Source: Lactiplantibacillus modestisalitolerans (GTDB taxonomy: Bacteria; Bacillota; Bacilli; Lactobacillales; Lactobacillaceae). Taken from it: DNA of 64,000 bases. This document shows positions 61,128 through 64,000 of this stretch, in pieces. Made by a program: the position numbers and the translations under genes. Location: contig NZ_BJEA01000003.1 in NCBI RefSeq assembly GCF_005405425.1, positions 124,001 to 188,000 on the forward strand. Reading direction: 5' to 3'. The notes beneath the pieces are model-generated. The model did no database searches and was not told the origin of the DNA. It was given only the letters and a program-made list of their open reading frames with translations. Position 1 is the stretch's first letter, and each line of letters begins with the position of its first letter.

Positions 61128-61997
61128 ATGAAGATTGCTGTTGTTACTGACAGCACCAGCTATTTGACACCGCAAGAGGTCGCTGACAACGATATTCACG
61201 TTGTGCCAATTCCGGTTATTATAGATGGAAAAGTATATCAGGAAGGCGTTGACATTACGACGGCGGATTTCTACGCCAACATGAAGTCGTTCAAGACGTT
61301 TCCAAGTACGTCGCAACCGCCCGTTGGGGAAATGGTTGATTTTTATAATCGTTTAGGTCAACAAGGTTACGATGCCGTGATCAGTATTCACTTGGCAAGT
61401 ACCATTTCTGGTTTTTATAATAGCCTCCTAAACATGCGTAGTATGGTAGACGGTATCAAATTGTACCCGTATGATTCACAAATCACCGTGCGCTTGATGG
61501 GGTATTTAGCCATTGAAGCTGCGCGGATGGCTAAGGCGGGCCATACCGTTGAAGAAATTTTAGCGCGTTTAGACGATTTACGGGCGTCAATGGGTGAATA
61601 TTTTATCGTGGATGATTTACAAAATTTAGTTCGCGGTGGCCGGTTATCCAATGCGTCGGCGTTCATCGGGAGTGTCCTACGAATCAAGCCGTTACTAACG
61701 TTTGATGAGCAGCACGAAATCGTGGCTTTTGAAAAAGTTCGCTCAACGAAAAAGGCGCTGGCCCGCGTTGAGCATCTATTTGAAGAAGCCCAGGCAAAGG
61801 TGGATTATCCGCTGCGAGCCATTATCGTTCAGGGTAATAATTTAGAAGCAGCGCAGGCTTGGAAAGCGAAGCTGCAGCAGCAGTACCCCGATATGCCGAT
61901 CGATTTAACCTATTTTGGACCGGTAATCGGGACCCACTTAGGTGATAAATCGTTAGCGTTAGCTTGGCTGAAGGATATTGATAAGGCGTATAAATAA
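61128..61997 (+). CDS. DegV family fatty-acid-binding protein
   Basis: A 289-aa protein. IAVVTDSTSYL at the N-terminus, STSQPPVGE, SIHLASTISGFYNS and VDDLQNLVRGGRLS are DegV hallmarks. Such proteins (FakB) bind a fatty acid and present it to kinase FakA for phospholipid synthesis; no fakA is adjacent. The ATG at 61128 follows TAGGTG. Confidence 0.9.
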   Translation: MKIAVVTDSTSYLTPQEVADNDIHVVPIPVIIDGKVYQEGVDITTADFYANMKSFKTFPSTSQPPVGEMVDFYNRLGQQGYDAVISIHLASTISGFYNSLLNMRSMVDGIKLYPYDSQITVRLMGYLAIEAARMAKAGHTVEEILARLDDLRASMGEYFIVDDLQNLVRGGRLSNASAFIGSVLRIKPLLTFDEQHEIVAFEKVRSTKKALARVEHLFEEAQAKVDYPLRAIIVQGNNLEAAQAWKAKLQQQYPDMPIDLTYFGPVIGTHLGDKSLALAWLKDIDKAYK

Positions 61998-62431
61998 TGG
62001 AAATAATTTTTTCAAACGAAGCTCCCCAGCGAGCGGCGGCCTATGCACTTCGGCAGGCGGTGTTTGTTGAGGAGCGCGGAATCGCTGCTGAATTGGAGTT
62101 TGACGATAAGGATACTGATGAGCGGCTGTACGCCGTTGCGTATTCGGAAAAACGCTTGCCGCTAGCGACGCTCCGCCTGGAACCGCAAGCTCAGCAAGTA
62201 ATGCGGTTTGGGCGGATTTGTACCCGGAAGGCCTATCGCGGTCAGGGGCTTGGGCGACAACTGCTGATGGCAGCGGAAGCTTGGGCCATCGCTCACGGTG
62301 CTAAGCAGGCCCAGATTGATGGCGAATTAACCGCGCAGGGCTTTTATGAACACTGCGGGTACCACGTCACGGCCGGGCCGTTTGAAGAGGCCGGTGCGCC
62401 AGTAGTCGTCTTGCGGAAAACTTTAATTTAA
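61997..62431 (+). CDS. GNAT family N-acetyltransferase
   Basis: A 144-aa ElaA-like acetyltransferase: FVEERGIAAELEFDDKD, FGRICTRKAYRGQGLGRQLL (the acetyl-CoA loop QGLGRQ) and GFYEHCGYHVTAGPFEEAGA. The substrate is unknown. The ATG overlaps the degV stop (TAATG), so it is translationally coupled. Confidence 0.88.
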   Translation: MEIIFSNEAPQRAAAYALRQAVFVEERGIAAELEFDDKDTDERLYAVAYSEKRLPLATLRLEPQAQQVMRFGRICTRKAYRGQGLGRQLLMAAEAWAIAHGAKQAQIDGELTAQGFYEHCGYHVTAGPFEEAGAPVVVLRKTLI

Positions 62432-62440
62432 TACGGATTG

Positions 62441-62472
62441 AAAAAGTCGTGACTTTGGGCACGGCCTTTTTT
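62441..62472 (+). terminator. Terminator of degV-GNAT operon
   Basis: AAAAAGTCGTG pairs with GCACGGCCTTTTTT (one G-U). Confidence 0.75.
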
Positions 62473-62551
62473 ATGGCCGTTGATTGACGGATGCAGCGTA
62501 ATCAACGACAATAGATTCGGTAGCACGCTTAGGAAAGGAATTAGGTGATGT

Positions 62552-63310
62552 ATGCAAACTCGAGCAGAACTAAAAACGCAGATTAAGCAATTATTTAAGG
62601 GGCGCTGGCGGTCGGCAATTGGCCTGTGCATCGTCGTTAGTTTACTGTCAATTTTTCAAATTTTAGCGGATTATTCCGAGCAGCGCTCGTCCGGGACGGA
62701 TTTAAGCGTCACCCCGGATGTCACCGGCAACGTCACTCAGGCGCTGAGTCACGTTTCAATCGCTGATCTAACACTAGCGGGGGGCGTTTTGAGTGGGATT
62801 TTACTCGTGCAACTGGTCATTGGGCTAGTGATCGCCCTGTTTAAAATTGGAACGAGTTACAGTATGTTAGATTGGGTGCGGAACCCGCAACGAGCGATCC
62901 ATCCCGTTAGTGACGCCACGGTAGCTTTTACGCGGCAATACGGCTGGTCCGTCATTGGGTTGATCATTTACCGGACCGTTTTGATTATCCTGTGGGGTTG
63001 CTTATTAATCGTTCCGGGCATTATTAAGGCTTACGCCTATTCACAAGCTTATTACGTTTATAAAGATATGGTAGCGGCCACTCCACAAGGTGGCCCCAAA
63101 CCGCGCTTTCGTGATGCCATTACCCGCTCCCGGCAACTGATGCGCGGGCACAAATGGCAGCTGTTCGTTTTGCAACTCAGTTTTATTGGGTGGGCGCTAC
63201 TTTCCATTTTAACGGCGGGTATTGGTCAACTCTGGTTAGTGCCGTATACGTACGGGACCTACGCCGCTTACTACGACGAATTAACCCGGGTAACGCCCGC
63301 CACGGTCTAG
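62552..63310 (+). CDS. DUF975 family integral membrane protein
   Basis: A 252-aa protein with five to six membrane segments. The N-terminal RAELKTQIKQLFKGRWRSAI and RQLMRGHKWQLFVLQLSFIG blocks are typical of DUF975 proteins of lactobacilli and clostridia. The function is unknown. AGGTG precedes the ATG. Confidence 0.83.
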   Translation: MQTRAELKTQIKQLFKGRWRSAIGLCIVVSLLSIFQILADYSEQRSSGTDLSVTPDVTGNVTQALSHVSIADLTLAGGVLSGILLVQLVIGLVIALFKIGTSYSMLDWVRNPQRAIHPVSDATVAFTRQYGWSVIGLIIYRTVLIILWGCLLIVPGIIKAYAYSQAYYVYKDMVAATPQGGPKPRFRDAITRSRQLMRGHKWQLFVLQLSFIGWALLSILTAGIGQLWLVPYTYGTYAAYYDELTRVTPATV

Positions 63311-63416
63311 TTATGAACGATTAGTTTAGGGTCACGGAATTTTTTTTGAGATGCTTAGGACAAGCTTGTTAAAATATGATAAACTTGCGGAAGTAAGAAA
63401 GGAAGTGCGATCGTTA

Positions 63417-64000
63417 ATGCCTGAACAAGAACCAACGCGGATGTCCCGGTTGCGGGCCCGCCAGGCTGCTAAAGATAGCAAGCGGCACCGTTCAGCGGGT
63501 TCGCAGGGACCGCAAAAGCCCCAGAAACCGCAACCACCTAAAAAGAAGCGCCACGTTTCGTTGTGGTTGTTGGCCGCCATCGTAATTGCGCTCGGCGGTG
63601 CGACGGTTTACTTTGTGCGTGCGGCGACTGATCAAGATCTCGTCCAAACGGACAGTTCAAGCCGTCAGTCGAAAACGCACCATAGCAAGCGGGCTAAATC
63701 GAGCTCCAAAAAGAAGCATAAAAAGCAAGCTTCGTCGAGTACGGATACGACGGATGCAACGGCCGATACGGAGACCACGAGCACGAATTCAGCAGTAACG
63801 TCACCTCAAGGTACGGCGCAGCAGAGTTCGACACAGTCGCATACAACGACATCAACGCATGCTGAGTCCTCGGCAACTAGTCATAGTACGAGTACGGCTC
63901 ACAGTAGTAGTGCGGCTACGTCAAGCAACCAGCAAAATAGTCAGTCGAGTTCTTCAGGTCAGGCGTCGTCCAGTTCGTCCAGTCAGGCTTCGTCAGAGGC
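63417..64000 (+). CDS. Ser/Thr-rich membrane-anchored surface protein, 3' end cut by window
   Basis: 194 codons are visible. The N-terminal ~45 residues are basic and Pro/Gln-rich (PQKPQKPQPPKKKRH), followed by one membrane helix (about 46-62, LWLLAAIVIALGGATVYFV) in type II orientation. A long Ser/Thr/Gln/His-rich extracellular stretch runs past the edge. The layout resembles the SAG1386/EF1546 surface-associated family, which usually ends in LysM; that end is not visible. A ribosome site, GAAAGGAAG, lies upstream. Confidence 0.65.
   Translation, partial: MPEQEPTRMSRLRARQAAKDSKRHRSAGSQGPQKPQKPQPPKKKRHVSLWLLAAIVIALGGATVYFVRAATDQDLVQTDSSSRQSKTHHSKRAKSSSKKKHKKQASSSTDTTDATADTETTSTNSAVTSPQGTAQQSSTQSHTTTSTHAESSATSHSTSTAHSSSAATSSNQQNSQSSSSGQASSSSSSQASSE

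Overview
The window reads as a chromosome segment of a lactic acid bacterium of the family Lactobacillaceae. The gene content supports this: a complete type II fatty-acid/acetyl-CoA carboxylase cluster, a mevalonate operon (mvaK1-mvaD-mvaK2-fni), a C69 dipeptidase, frequent TTG/GTG starts behind strong Shine-Dalgarno sites, and Bacillales-type neighbourhoods (dinG-ypmB-aspB-dnaD; recU-pbp1A; ypsA-gpsB-rnpB-rlmL; lspA-rluD-pyrR). Species cannot be assigned from this sequence alone. Most of the window is compact housekeeping DNA of moderate GC. The first ~4.4 kb is visibly more AT-rich.

Layout. 1-4379: a 5'-truncated sirtuin-like gene, a TetR regulator and two MFS exporters, the first broken by a frameshift in an A8 run. 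4488-5927: pncB. 6426-16249: one unidirectional operon fabZ-fabH-acpP-fabD-fabG-fabF-accB-fabZ2-accC-accD-accA-fabI-PPTase, which makes malonyl-CoA, elongates acyl-ACP and activates the carrier protein. Its second FabZ lacks the catalytic His. 16312-17178: SPFH protein. 17458-17853: a seven-repeat type I-E-like CRISPR array with no cas genes nearby. 18006-25784: dipeptidase, YitT protein, tautomerase, lysA, an EF-hand-bearing unknown protein, a HAD phosphatase and an rRNA methyltransferase. 25873-30313: a small zinc-ribbon protein and the mevalonate operon. 30703-36174: dinG, ypmB, aspB, dnaD. 36291-42071: pbp1A/recU divergent from ypsA-gpsB-RNase P RNA-rlmL. 42206-49952: esterase, ABC exporter, membrane protein, FAD oxidoreductase, RNase HI, EbsA-like protein, fhs. 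50168-55894: lspA-rluD, then a PyrR-type attenuator, pyrR, and a carA/carB-like pair. 56034-64000: histidine phosphatase, DUF1801 protein, a DUF2087 regulator, RqcH, MarR, DegV, GNAT, DUF975 protein and a truncated Ser/Thr-rich membrane-anchored protein.

The most unusual content is as follows. (1) Downstream of pyrR lie intact, translationally coupled carA- and carB-like genes whose catalytic residues are gone: the glutaminase triad, the first ATP-grasp site, most of the second ATP-grasp and the UMP-binding domain. This looks like a conserved pseudo-carbamoyl-phosphate synthase under pyrimidine-type control. (2) Four 19-bp palindromes (GTTTA-N9-TAAAC) are spaced 35-36 bp apart over the promoter of a DUF2087 regulator. 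(3) A ~370-385-bp intergenic element occurs in two full and two residual copies, all between converging genes. Its 19-bp outer stem is kept by compensatory changes. (4) A second, ~95-bp two-hairpin repeat family also shows a compensatory pair. (5) There is a cas-less CRISPR array, a His-less FabZ paralogue, and a leader mini-ORF ahead of fabH.

Motif positions, alignments and identities were judged by eye; no database search was run.
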